Shown here: positions 47,604 through 57,370 of the stretch, one piece after another
Layout: the number at the start of each line of letters is the position of its first letter
Position numbering within the stretch: the first letter of the stretch is position 1
From: Dioszegia crocea
Taxonomy: Eukaryota; Basidiomycota; Tremellomycetes; Tremellales; Bulleribasidiaceae
DNA: 64,000 nucleotides
Direction of reading: 5' to 3'
Assembly (NCBI GenBank): GCA_001600615.1
Contig: BCKK01000002.1
Span: 898,809-962,808, forward strand
The notes under the pieces: generated by a model
Told to the model about the DNA's origin: nothing
The model's input: only the letters and a program-made list of their open reading frames with translations
The model's database searches: none
Position numbers and translations under genes: made by a program

Positions 47604-47943
47604 TTCAGCGACCGTGAGACGATGAAGTATGGGTGCCAGGACAGTCCGAGAGAGTTTGAGTGCCTTGGCTATGTCAGCAAGCAAGATGAAAGTGGGTGGG
47701 AGGTGAAGAGAGTCAACAATATCCCGCCAGGAAGATGTCACGTGCGCACTTAATCGGAATTGGCGGGCAGCGCAGCTGTCTAGCGCAGCTGGACGATGCA
47801 AACGATGTGTACATGAAGCTGAGCATCCTACATGATGCATTGATGGGCGGAAATTATACATTATACATACATGGCCAGGTCTGCCTATCCATATTCAACC
47901 CGGAGAGCGTCCTGGGCTTACTGAACAAAAGCCAGTATATCAA
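47604..47943. other. intergenic between family genes C and D
   Basis: This 340 bp is the promoter side of C and the 3' side of D. A ttatacattatacat string at 47854-47868 is AT-rich and probably belongs to the D 3' region. No gene is visible. Confidence 0.45.
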
Positions 47944-49390
47944 TCATCGAGATTTGCCACCAATCTGTTCAGGGTCAGATATGCCCTGGGCCTCGTTACG
48001 AACAGACTGACCTCCTGAAGGAACGCAATCCGACTTTCCACCTTCTCAAACATTGTCTGCCTCATATATGATGCGGTGTCCTCGTCGATCGGATACATTG
48101 CGAGCAGCTGACGAACAAACTTGCCAACCTCATTGACGGCAGCGAGGAGCTTGATGTTGAAGCCTTTTGAGCAGGTAAGTGTACTCGGAGCGGTGAGCTG
48201 GATATCAATCAGCATAGCTACTATCAAGTCTGAACGGAAGACTTACCTCCAAAAGAAAAGTGACCTGCTTATCGACCGCCTCGAACATCGTCTTCTCCGC
48301 CCATTCCAGAGCGCCACCCCTGGACACCACGGCTCGCATCTTCAGGGTGAACCCTTGTATGTCCTGGACGGCCTCGATGATCTCTTTCGGGTCATCGGTC
48401 TCCTTCACATCTGCTTTGGGGCTCTCTATCCTGCGCGGGCGCTTGACCTTATTCGGGCCAGGTTGATCTGACGCCTTGCGCACATTTGCCGCTGATGCAT
48501 GAGGGGGAGTGGCAAGCATGGCTTTGACGGTAGGTATGATTACGGATCTGGCAGTAGCGCTTCGTATGCTGGTCGATCGAAGGGGTTGGGAGTTGGGTTT
48601 GACAGGGCTAATATGATCAGTATCTATGCCTCGCTTACACGCTGACGAGCGACTGACCGCTTATCAGGACTACTTGGCAGTCTTCCAGGCCTTGGGAGAG
48701 TGATGCTGCAATCATGGACGTGAGCGAGACACTTGATGCATCTGACATTGTCAGCAACAGTCCATATCCAATTGGACAGGTTGACGTACTTTCTGATGAC
48801 AAGAAGCCGTTGCGAGCCCTGATCGAATTCTACCTCTACGATGCACACAGATGACGATGTCGTGCAACAAACACAAGGGCCGTGAAGAGGGTCACCTGCG
48901 AGCCTGTCAGCGCCCGTGTGTTGTCCTGAAGGGTAGTACTTACCGGTGTGATTGTGTGGTAGCTCTTCAACGATCGCCCAAACGGCGTCTTCACGCATCA
49001 AACGATCAAGCTTTGTCTCAATGATGGCCCTTGGTGGGCCATACTTTCCTTGCATCGCGCTCCTTAGATGTTTACAGCTTTCCTAGAATATTAGCGCTGG
49101 GACGTATTTCGCGATGGCAGTAAGAGGACAGCCCGATGCATCACTCAACTCACTATCCAGACTGGATGCCTCCGGATCTCATCCCTCGTCATGATCTTGC
49201 ACCTTGGCTGTCGATATGGATGCCTTTGATGGCTCTTTGCGTGATTGTTGACTTCTCTGATCGGACGCTCATCAACCCGTCCCCCATCACTGTCGTCATC
49301 CGTCAGATCCGAGTCCGAGTCAAGATCGACAGGGACTGGGTTAGCGCTCGACCCGAGCTTAGTGGAGGACCTGCGGATCGCGATGCCCAT
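47944..49390 (-). CDS. paralogue D of the zinc-cluster family, two C-terminal helical repeats
   Basis: Seven exons (49390-49154, 49082-48944, 48895-48790, 48741-48658, 48607-48247, 48197-48012, 47964-47944) encode 377 residues in an unbroken frame. Exon 1 has an Asp-rich patch (DLDSDSDLTDDDSD) and ends PYRQPRCKIMTRDEIRRHPV plus WI, two residues longer than the family motif. Exon 2 ends AVWAIVEELPHN. The cluster is GPCVCCTTSSSVC (Cys 133, 136, 143), 18 residues, then KCIKCLAHVHDC (162, 165, 172). Exon 5 ends with the helical domain (AVQDIQGFTLKMRAV; TMFEAVDKQVTFLLE), and exon 6, exactly 62 codons, is a second copy (AAVNEVGKFVRQLLAMY; TMFEKVESRIAFLQE). The last exon adds IGGKSR. A basic patch (KVKRPRRIES) lies before the first helical copy. 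Confidence 0.75.
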
Positions 49391-49699
49391 TGTCTCTATG
49401 GAGAGGGTTGTGGGAGGATGCTTGATTTGATGTTGTTGACGAAAAAGTGCCTTCTGATGATTTAAGCTCGAGCCGCGGACGCTGAAACGCTGAAACACAC
49501 GGGGAAGTATGGCTCCGAACATGACTGACATCCCTGCTTATCAGTATTCAGAGTGGCTCACTGACCTAGCATATGAGCCTACAGTGTACAATTACATGCC
49601 TCTGGCACCGGATAGACCCATACAATTACCCGAAAGATACACTCGCCACATCCCAGAGCCCGTCCAGGGCAGCCTGACGAGAACAGAAGCCCACGCGTA
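49391..49699. other. intergenic between family genes D and E
   Basis: This 309 bp is the D promoter and E 3' region. Nothing specific is recognised. Confidence 0.45.
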
Positions 49700-51207
49700 C
49701 TAGACGAGTCCGAGCATCTACTTGTTAGCTCATGGAGGCTAGCGAGACTCACCGATTGAAGAGACTTGATATGCCCGTCCATTGTATCGAACATGATCTC
49801 CATCCTGAAGCTCAATTCTCCGTCTTTGGTCGACATGTTTCGGAGCTCCTGAGTGAACCTTTGAACATACTTCAGTGATGCCCTGGCTTGTTCGGTATCC
49901 GCTTTCGTCACAGCGTTTCGACTCTGTACATTAGCGACACGTATACTTTGTACACATCCATCATTTGCACAGAACTCACCCGCTCAAGCAGAGCCACATG
50001 CTCTTCGACCTTCTTAAACATCAAGACAGTCTCGAACTCCATCTTGTCGTCTTCTGCAAGGATGATCTTCATCCTGCTGATGAACTTTCCTACATCCTCG
50101 AGGACTGACACAGAGCTTTCGTGGTTGGAAAGACCCTGAGTAGATCCCGATGTGAGCAGGGGGTTTGCACTGTCGAGGGCCGGCTCCGCGATGATGTGAC
50201 GTGAGGTGAGGGTGATTCGGGGCTTGCGTGTGGGCGGTTCAGACACTGAGATGACACTGTCACGTTATCAGCGGAAGGGCCGTATGGCTAGCCGGGTAAG
50301 GGGACTTACTCTTCCTTCGAAGACGGATGCACCTGATCGGTGTCTGGAGCTATAGCCTTCCGCTTGTACCCACGGGCTCCCCCGTTAGTCCTCGGTTTCG
50401 TCGAGCTTGGACCACTTTGGAGCTTGCGAATTGGCATCATGTGCTTTCTCGTCGGTCCGCTGTCCTATCAATGATGAAACGGGTGCACGTGTCAGACCTA
50501 TGGACGTACCCTTGTTTCCGTCCTTTCTTATAGTGATGTCGCATGGTTTCCCGGAGCCCATGCAGGATGCGCATCGGAGGGATTAGCAAGGTCCAAAGAA
50601 GCGAGGATCAACCAGACCAACCTCGACGTGACCTGGAGAGAGCCAGCTTCGCCGCCGTCCGCGGGCATGACCTCGACCAGACATTCCACATCGAGCTCGA
50701 CACATCCCGCACAGGGACCCTCTAAAACTGTCAATTTTATGCACATGTCTCGAATGACGGCGCCCTTAGACTCACCGGTTCCCCTTGGCTGTTCCTTGTC
50801 TATGCAACCCCACTGAGATCGATCATCCAGCAATTTATTAAGGACAGTGCGGGTGTTTATGCCGCTCCGACCGGCGCTGCGACTGGCAAGCTGTCTCCTG
50901 ACATCACTGCAGGCATTCTGATATTGTCAGACCCGGAACCCAGCCTCCCACCTACCTTCCATACGGGATGCTGTTTGATTTGGGCGACAAGTCGGCATTT
51001 GGGTTGCCGATACATGTAGCCCGATCTCCTCTTTTTCCGCGGAGGCGCAGACGAAACGGTAGGCTCTGGCTTGATCACAGTCTCAGCTTTGCCGTAGTCT
51101 TCATCATCTGTCAGATCCGGAAGGTATGCGTCGGACTCATCGCCCCCATCAATCGACTCGAGCTCGTGAGGGTCATCCTCCGTTCCAGCACCTCTCTGTT
51201 CGGCCAT
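49700..51207 (-). CDS. paralogue E of the zinc-cluster family, possibly broken
   Basis: Eight exon-like blocks follow the D model: 51207-50956, 50917-50776, 50727-50622, 50574-50510, 50464-50310, 50256-49980, 49923-49753, 49717-49700. Exon 1 is acidic, then basic (PRKKRRSG), and ends MYRQPKCRLVAQIKQHPVWK. Exon 2 contains LNKLLDDRSQWGCIDKEQPR. The cluster is GPCAGCVELDVEC (Cys 137, 140, 147), 20 residues, then RCASCMGSGKPC (168, 171, 178). Two helical domains follow (VLEDVGKFISRMKIILAEDD; SLKYVQRFTQELRNM) and the last exon adds MLGLV. Two problems stand out: the base pair before the second Cys block (50575-50576) reads CG instead of AG on the minus strand, and the junction of blocks 4 and 5 is out of frame with canonical sites. 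The gene may be decaying, or it uses splice sites I cannot see. Confidence 0.55.
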
Positions 51208-51848
51208 CTTTTATTTGTAGCGATGTTGCAGATGTGAGTACAGTGTGAGCATTGCAGAGCATGGCGGATAGCAGTGATCTGTCGTCCAGCAGCGTCACTG
51301 CTTGGTTCCCGCATCCGGTCGTCAGCTGCCTCCCGCCATTTCGTGCCTGGCGCGAACCTTGATAGGGCCAATGCCGTAAAGGGAAGAATAGCTTGTTTCA
51401 TGTTCGTGGTTCTGTTTGCGTCTGCTGCGCGCAGTATGGCGGCTCCAAAGCACTTGAACGAGGTGTGGAGGCGATGTGCGCACATGAGGTTGTCTGTTCA
51501 CCTGATACGCTATCACCTAGGATCACTGGGATCACATCCTGGGAAAGGGGAGTTGACAGCACTGACCTCTCGAGGATCACCTACAATCTAATCCCAAAAT
51601 TATAACCCTGACGCTACTTGTCAGCCCGTTCAGCTTCCGAAGCCATAAACCCTTTGCTACGCGCCAGGACTGTTCAAGAGGAGTTCCTCGTTCAGTAGCT
51701 ACCGTACCACTGCAGATATCCAGGTGAAACACGCGGGGTAGGTCAATTTACGTAACAGGCTGTGTGACGTGGCCGGTCATCTACAGCCTCAGCCTTTATA
51801 GAATTTCGCTAGCATACATAGTAGCTCTAAGATCCGTAAATCCCTACA
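51208..51848. promoter_or_regulatory. upstream region of family gene E and SARAF
   Basis: This 641 bp lies between divergent starts. From about 51600 to the SARAF ATG at 51849 I find no other ATG, and a tttatag lies 50 nt upstream. A hydrophobic stretch is readable at about 51400-51450 (FMFVVLFASAARSMAAP), but it is about 400 nt from the first SARAF exon and is not joined here. Confidence 0.4.
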
Positions 51849-52985
51849 ATGGCAGCCAACAGAAGGGTCCCATTGGCGGCTCTGAAATACGTCAACTTCC
51901 ATTCGGACGCATACACAATTGGACAGCGGACAGATCCGATCCGTACGTTTCCTCCGATTGCTGGACGAGTGTGAGCTGAAGTACGGCAGCCCAGCAGACA
52001 TGTATAGGAGCAGCGTGTGCCAGACATCAGCCGCACAGTATATTATGTACCAATATGGGCAGTGATGGAGCTGGTGGATTCCAGTGGAAGGTTAGTCACC
52101 TGATGAGCCGGAGAGAAATCAGCTCATTCCACAGTGCGAGGCGGATTTGCCTAGCGGGATCCGATTTGGGCGAGTTGATGTTAGTTGCGAGGGATGGAAT
52201 GGACCAGGGGATTCCAACATCTTACATGGTAAGATGAAATGTCGGCGTCGGAAAGTGATTATGCTAAGGATACTAGGATCTTGTGGATTGGAATACGAGC
52301 TGATCCGGATTAATGGAGGTCTAGAGCGGGGCGAAGAAGACCCTTACTTACCGCCAAAGTCGGGTGAGTCAGATGAGTTGCTACAGTGGGACTTGAAGCT
52401 GATAGACGATCAGGCAAAGTTTTTGATAAGGCCTTCCATCTTCTCTTCATCCTCATCTCCGGTATCATCTTTTACTCGTTACTCCGGAATGTCATCCGTT
52501 CGGTCTATCCCAGATGGACACCTACGGCCTCATTCGGCACAGGGAATGGGCCCGGTGGAGGAGGCGGCGGCGGAGGTGGTGGAGGTGGAGGAGGCGGGGG
52601 CGGAGGATGGAGTCCAGGTGCTTGGCCGGGTGGAAACGACGATCCATCCAGCCCACCTCCACCCTACTCTAAGCCCTCGGAACAACCAATCGCGCAGCCT
52701 CAACCTCAACGACAAGGCTGGGGTCCAGGATTTTGGACAGGGCTCGCTGCAGGGGGAGCAGGCGCGTACCTCGCTAACCGAGCTCAGCGGCCTGCTGGCA
52801 CCCGTTTTGACCAGACTCCTACGCACGCTCAGGGCGTCGCGGGCCCCGGACCTAGCTCGGTGGCACAGCAACAACAGCGGAATCGAGGCAACCGAGGAGG
52901 GCTATGGGGAGACTTGGGTGATGGAGGGGGCACTAGTGGGGATATGAGGAGGGCGACAGGATTTGGAGGGACGTCAGTCAGATGA
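51849..52985 (+). CDS. SARAF-like store-operated calcium entry regulator
   Basis: Five exons (51849-51942, 51990-52090, 52135-52228, 52277-52363, 52414-52985) encode 315 residues. The luminal SARAF domain is clear: ALKYVNFHSDAYTIGQRTDP, IPQQTCIGAACARH, GFQWKCEADLPSGIRFGRVD and VSCEGWNGPGDSNILHGSCG with LEYEL. One membrane helix follows (FHLLFILISGIIFYSLL), then an 18-Gly run and a Pro/Gln/Gly-rich cytosolic tail. SARAF is an ER membrane protein that in animals slows refilling calcium entry by acting on STIM; its fungal role is unknown. The conserved Cys in the luminal part imply translocation into the ER, yet Met 51849 gives no hydrophobic signal peptide, so a first exon may be missing from this model. 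Confidence 0.85.
52554..52607 (+). repeat. poly-glycine run (18 GGN codons) in SARAF
   Basis: Eighteen consecutive GGN codons with mixed third bases directly follow the membrane-proximal segment of the SARAF-like protein. Confidence 0.9.
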
Positions 52986-53045
52986 CAACCGGTATGGAGC
53001 CTATCACTACTCAAGTGCAAGATGAATACATGTATCAACCGCAAT

Positions 53046-56000
53046 CTACTTGCCACCCTTCCTCATTCGTCTCTTACGACCAATCATAGATCCCAAGTTC
53101 GCCCCAGCCTTTTCAATACCCCGCTTTTCCACCACAGCAGGCGCCTCAGCCGCAGCAGGCGCAGCAGCAGCCTTTGCCGCGCGCTCTTTATCCCGCTTCT
53201 CTGTCCGTTCTCTGCCTCTTGCCGTCTTCTCGCCGTCTTTCCGGGGTACATGAATCGCATTCGCTCCGTTTATCTTGGACTTTTTGCCTCCCTTCGCCCC
53301 CTCCTTCTCCCGCCGTTCGACCCGACGCGCAGCACCATCCGCCGCTGGGGCTGGAGCGGTTGTTCTGGGCCGCTTGGCCGAGTCTTTGTCCCCGCCAGCG
53401 CGGTGAGTAGCGGCAGGAGGACCCGTACCCTCGTCGTCGCTATCGACCGCGGCGCGCTTAGCAGGTCGAGAGTCCCGCGCATCGGTACGAGCATCGGTAC
53501 GGGCAGTAGTGATTTTCTCGACACGTCGCTTGACGACCTGACTATCAGCAACTGATACCCGTAGCCGAAAAGCCCCAGCCATGAAGCACTCACCTGAACA
53601 TTCTCAATACTGAACTCAATCATTAATGTCTTTCCGCCCCTCATACCGCCCCCACTTCGATCGTCTCCCTCCTTAAATCTCTCCTCCAATTTTCGCACTC
53701 TTGCCTCGAGCTCCTCTATTGACTCCTTCTCTTTAGCTTCAGGCTTGGCGACTGGCTTCTCCTCCTCATCACTATCCTCCTCCGCGGCGGCCTCGGAGGG
53801 TTTCCGTCTCGCCTCCAAATCCTTCTTGGCGCGCTCCAACACCTCCTTCATCTCATCCTTCCACCATCCCCACACAAGCTCCCCTACGCCCTCATGGTTG
53901 TTTGCCCACCGCAGGACTTTCAGCGCCTCCCTATGGCTTCGAATTTCCAAGAATCCATACCCCTTACTCCGCCCTAGATTAGTCAACGGATCCACTTTCT
54001 CCGTCTGCCTGACGACCTTGCTTTGAATCACCGGCGTCTCCCTCTCTGCCTTCTTCTTGTTCTTCCCCTTGTTCCCTCGCGCTTCAACAGCAGGAGAGAG
54101 CGTGTCGTCTGTTTCTTCGATCCTCGTCAGGCCTTCTCTAGTCTCAGCGGCGACTTCTTGGTCGAATGTCCGGATAGCGTGGATCGCGAGGCGCTTCAGC
54201 GTTCGGTCAGTGACGAATAGGGGCAGTTGTCGGATGGAGAGACGGGTTTTGGAAATGTAAAGGGAAGGGTTGGATCGGAGGAGGGTGCGACGGGCATTGA
54301 AGGCTTCTTGGCGCTTTTCAATCTCAGCCGCAGGTAGAGCTGCAGCAGCTGGCGAGTTCGGGAAGATCACTGAGGTGTCAGCGGCCTTGCTTCAAGTATG
54401 AGAATAGAAGACTTACCGCCTTCACGCATGAGATACGTGTTTCGCTTATCGCCGGTGGCTCTCGCCCGCTCTCCGTCTTCCTTCATCTGACCGGCCTGCT
54501 CTCGGGTCACTGCGCGAGTAACCTCAAGGGCTCGGCCGTTGATGACTAAGCGCGAGGCAAGGCTCGAGGACGGGTCGACAGTGAGGACCGAAGGGAGAGC
54601 GAAGGGGTTGTTACCGCCGCCAAGCTGAAGCGTCAGCTGGGTTCTCCCTAAGCTTAGAGCACACTCACAGGTGTAGAATTGGTACCCGTCTCCTGATTGA
54701 CCCTGTCGGCCTCCTCGATTGCGGCATCTGCATGCTCTGTCTTCCAGAAGCAGACGAAGCCACTTCCGCGAGATCGACCGGTAGACTTGTCCATTGTGAT
54801 TCGGGCGTATCGTAAAGGACCGAACGAGCGGAATCTGCGTGTCAGCGGATTAGTGAGGGAGGACTTACAGAGTATTGAGCTCCTGCTCCGTCACCTCGAA
54901 AGGAAGGTTTCGGATGAACAATGTCGACCCTACATCCACAGCTGGCAATGTCGGCTTGACAGGCTTGACATCCTCGTCCTCGTCGCCATCCCCCATCTTA
55001 ACATCTTCCTCCTCGGCCTCTTCGTCTGACCCTTCCGAATCTGAACTCTCTCCATCCCCGTCCTCTTTCTCCTTCTTGACACCCTCTCCGTCCTTTTTGA
55101 TCTCCTCCCATTTGTCCTTGCTCAACGCCCAATCGACAGCGACCACCCGCGCCTCTTCCGATTTCGCATTCGCCCTCGCTGCTTCACTGGCGTACTTGAT
55201 GGACTTTCCATTGACGCCTTCAATCGCCTTCTCCGCATCTCCCTTGGCGACAAACCAGACGAAAGCGAATCCTCTCGCTCGGGGCTTGGCATCTTTGCCG
55301 TTCCGCTCTGGGAAATTTGAGGGGGCTTTGGGGAGTGTGATGGAGTTTATTGGGCCATAGGGAAGGAACGTTGCTCTCAGATCTTGTTCGGTAGTCTGTA
55401 ATGTTAGATCAGTCGGGCGGGATGACTCACGTTCCATGCGAGATTCCGGACAATCAGTCGTCCAGCATGACTGACGCCTTTGCCCGCCGCCTGACCCATA
55501 CCCAACTTCTCCACTCGTTTCTTCAACACAGCCGAGATGATCTTCTCCTTGTAAGTGTGCCCATGCAGCTTTCCGATCCCCTTGACCGCCTCCCCATGAC
55601 TTGGAAACACAAGGTGCGCCACACCCTCCTGACCCTCGATTGGGAACACCACCTCGATACCCTCATTGACCTTTCTGACCTTCTTCCATAGTACCGCCTT
55701 GGTCACTTCTGGCAAGCCCGATACCACCAGCGTCATGATCGCTTTAGGATCCTTGGATTCCTCTACAGCACCGTCCCCTGATTCTGTCTTGATGGCAGAT
55801 ACCTTCAATCCGGGCTGATAGACCTTTGCCGGATCCTCAGCGGCCACTTCAGCCTTCTTGATCCGTTCCAAAGTTCCTGGCCTGGCCGTTGCCCATCCCA
55901 CTCTGATCTTCCGGCCATTGCCCCCAAAGTCTTTGTTGTCAAGTTCGAGCAGAGCCTGTTCGGCGTCCTCTTTAAGCGAGTAGGTGACGTATCCCACACC

Positions 56001-56265
56001 CTTGGACTTGCCAGTCGCCTTGTCGGTGGCAACAAACCCGTGTCGGACTGGACCGAGGTATGAGAAGTGGGTGACGAGGTCGGTGGAGGTTGCGGTGTAG
56101 GGAAGGGAAGACACAAAGAGGGTTGTGCTACGGTGTGAGCTGAGGATGGAGGCAGAAACGAGCAGCTTACTTGACTCTCTCCTTGAAGGTCCTACCTCCT
56201 GCCTTCTTGGGCGTGGAGCTACCGGCTTCTGATGGTGGGAATGCTATGAAATCTGCCTCTGACAT
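53046..56265 (-). CDS. NOP4: nucleolar RNA-binding protein Nop4/RBM28
   Basis: About six exons encode roughly 970 residues with four RRM domains. RRM1 has TTLFVSSLPYTATSTDLVTH and GVGYVTYSLKEDAEQAL. RRM2 is divergent (TLVVSGLPEVTKAVLWKKV). RRM3 begins RLIVRNLAWN and contains RGFAFVWFVAKGDAEKAIEG. RRM4 has TLFIRNLPFEVTEQELNTLF and GSGFVCFWKTEHADAAIEEA. A fifth, partial RRM-like segment follows (LSIRQLPLFVTDRTLKRLAI; SKGYGFLEIRSHREALKVLR). The order and the YLMREG and PSLYISKTRLSIR signatures match Nop4/Nop77 and RBM28, needed for 60S ribosomal subunit maturation. The C-terminus is Lys/Arg-rich and ends GRKRRMRKGGK. It diverges from the MRPS12 gene (270 bp) and ends 60 bp from SARAF. Confidence 0.92.
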
Positions 56266-56535
56266 GGTTGCAATGTGATGGGGGTGGTGGACTTTCAAAA
56301 TTTCTCAGCCCAGCCAAGATCTGTTGACTATGCAAGGTCCCGGGTCACTTTTGCCACCTTTAAATCCCACGTCACCCAGCCAATTTCGGATGCAAGGCAA
56401 AGCCATCGGTCGCATACACTACTTCATACAAGTATCTACATCACCTTGTATAGTTACAGTAAAGTCATCGGTTGACCCGCAGAACCACTCGATATCCCTT
56501 GTAATTCGTGAACGATCCCTCGGCAGCTTTGAAAA
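56266..56535. promoter_or_regulatory. shared upstream region of NOP4 and mitochondrial S12 genes
   Basis: This 270 bp lies between divergent starts of a cytosolic-ribosome biogenesis gene and a mitochondrial ribosomal gene. A ttgtatag string at 56444-56451 could serve the S12 gene. No other element is recognised. Confidence 0.4.
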
Positions 56536-57200
56536 ATGGCCACTTCTCTAGCAAACGCCTTGTCCAGGCTGTCTCTCCGGACTACCTCGACTTCATCTAT
56601 CGCTTCATCCTCCCGCACACCTTTCCGTGTGGCATTACAGCAGCACGCAGCGCCTACATCGCTAGCATGCCGTACCTTCTCATCGTCACCAAAAGCGTCT
56701 ACATCCTTGAATCAAGGTAGGCCTATAAATCCTACCGCGCTGACTTGCAGCTATTCGCGGTGCCCGCAGTCCCCAGGCGACCTACTCTAACTCCCCCCTT
56801 CTCCAAGACTGTTTTCAGAAGCGAGGCGTCATTTCCAAAGTCTATACCACCAAGCCCAGAAAGCCCAATTCGGCTGTGCGGAAGGTGTGCCGTGTAAAGC
56901 TTTCGACAGGCAAGAGTACGATTGCGTATATCCCGGGCGAGGGACATAATTTGCAGGAGCACGGTGTTGTCTTGATTCGAGGCGGGCGGACGAAGGATTT
57001 ACCGGGTGTCAGAGTAAGTGCGGAATGTTGCACCTGCGTGGCCCCGCTAACGTGAGCAGTATAAGGTGATTAGAGGAGCTCTTGATGCGAACGGAGTAGC
57101 GGGGCGGACGCGATCCAGATCGAAGTACGGTGGTGAGTTGCACATTCTGCCTGTCGAAATCATGCTGACTCTCGCAGTGAAGATGCCTAAGTCTGCATAG
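56536..57200 (+). CDS. MRPS12: mitochondrial small-subunit ribosomal protein uS12m
   Basis: Four exons (56536-56716, 56751-57013, 57060-57132, 57178-57200) encode 179 residues. The first ~60 residues are rich in Ser, Arg and Ala without acids ([20 protein letters not shown]), a typical mitochondrial presequence. The mature part carries the S12 signature: [20 protein letters not shown] with [31 protein letters not shown] and [19 protein letters not shown], ending RSRSKYGVKMPKSA. uS12 lines the decoding centre of the ribosome. The 34-nt first intron is the shortest reliable intron in the window. Confidence 0.95.
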
Positions 57201-57370
57201 ACTACTCTTTAGCTCCACATGCAGAATACTTCATGGTGCATGTCAAGCCATGCTCTCTACTTTCGTCTGCTGACTTCTAATGCTACATGGGTCGGGCCTG
57301 TAGGGCTCGTTTCGTCGCCACAGACATGGAAGCTGGGCGGATCGGCTAGGCATAGTCGGTTCTGATGTGA

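Noticed and set aside
40239..51207. The repeated gene array as a transposon or viral insertion
   Set aside because: The copies have many introns with conserved phases, diverged sequences, no terminal repeats, and no polymerase, integrase or transposase motif.
51400..51450. Hydrophobic frame as the missing SARAF signal exon
   Set aside because: Joining it would need an intron of about 400 nt, far longer than any other here, and I found no good donor.
52554..52607. GGN run as a possible G-quadruplex element
   Set aside because: It is explained by a poly-Gly stretch in SARAF; a structural role in DNA or RNA cannot be judged by eye.
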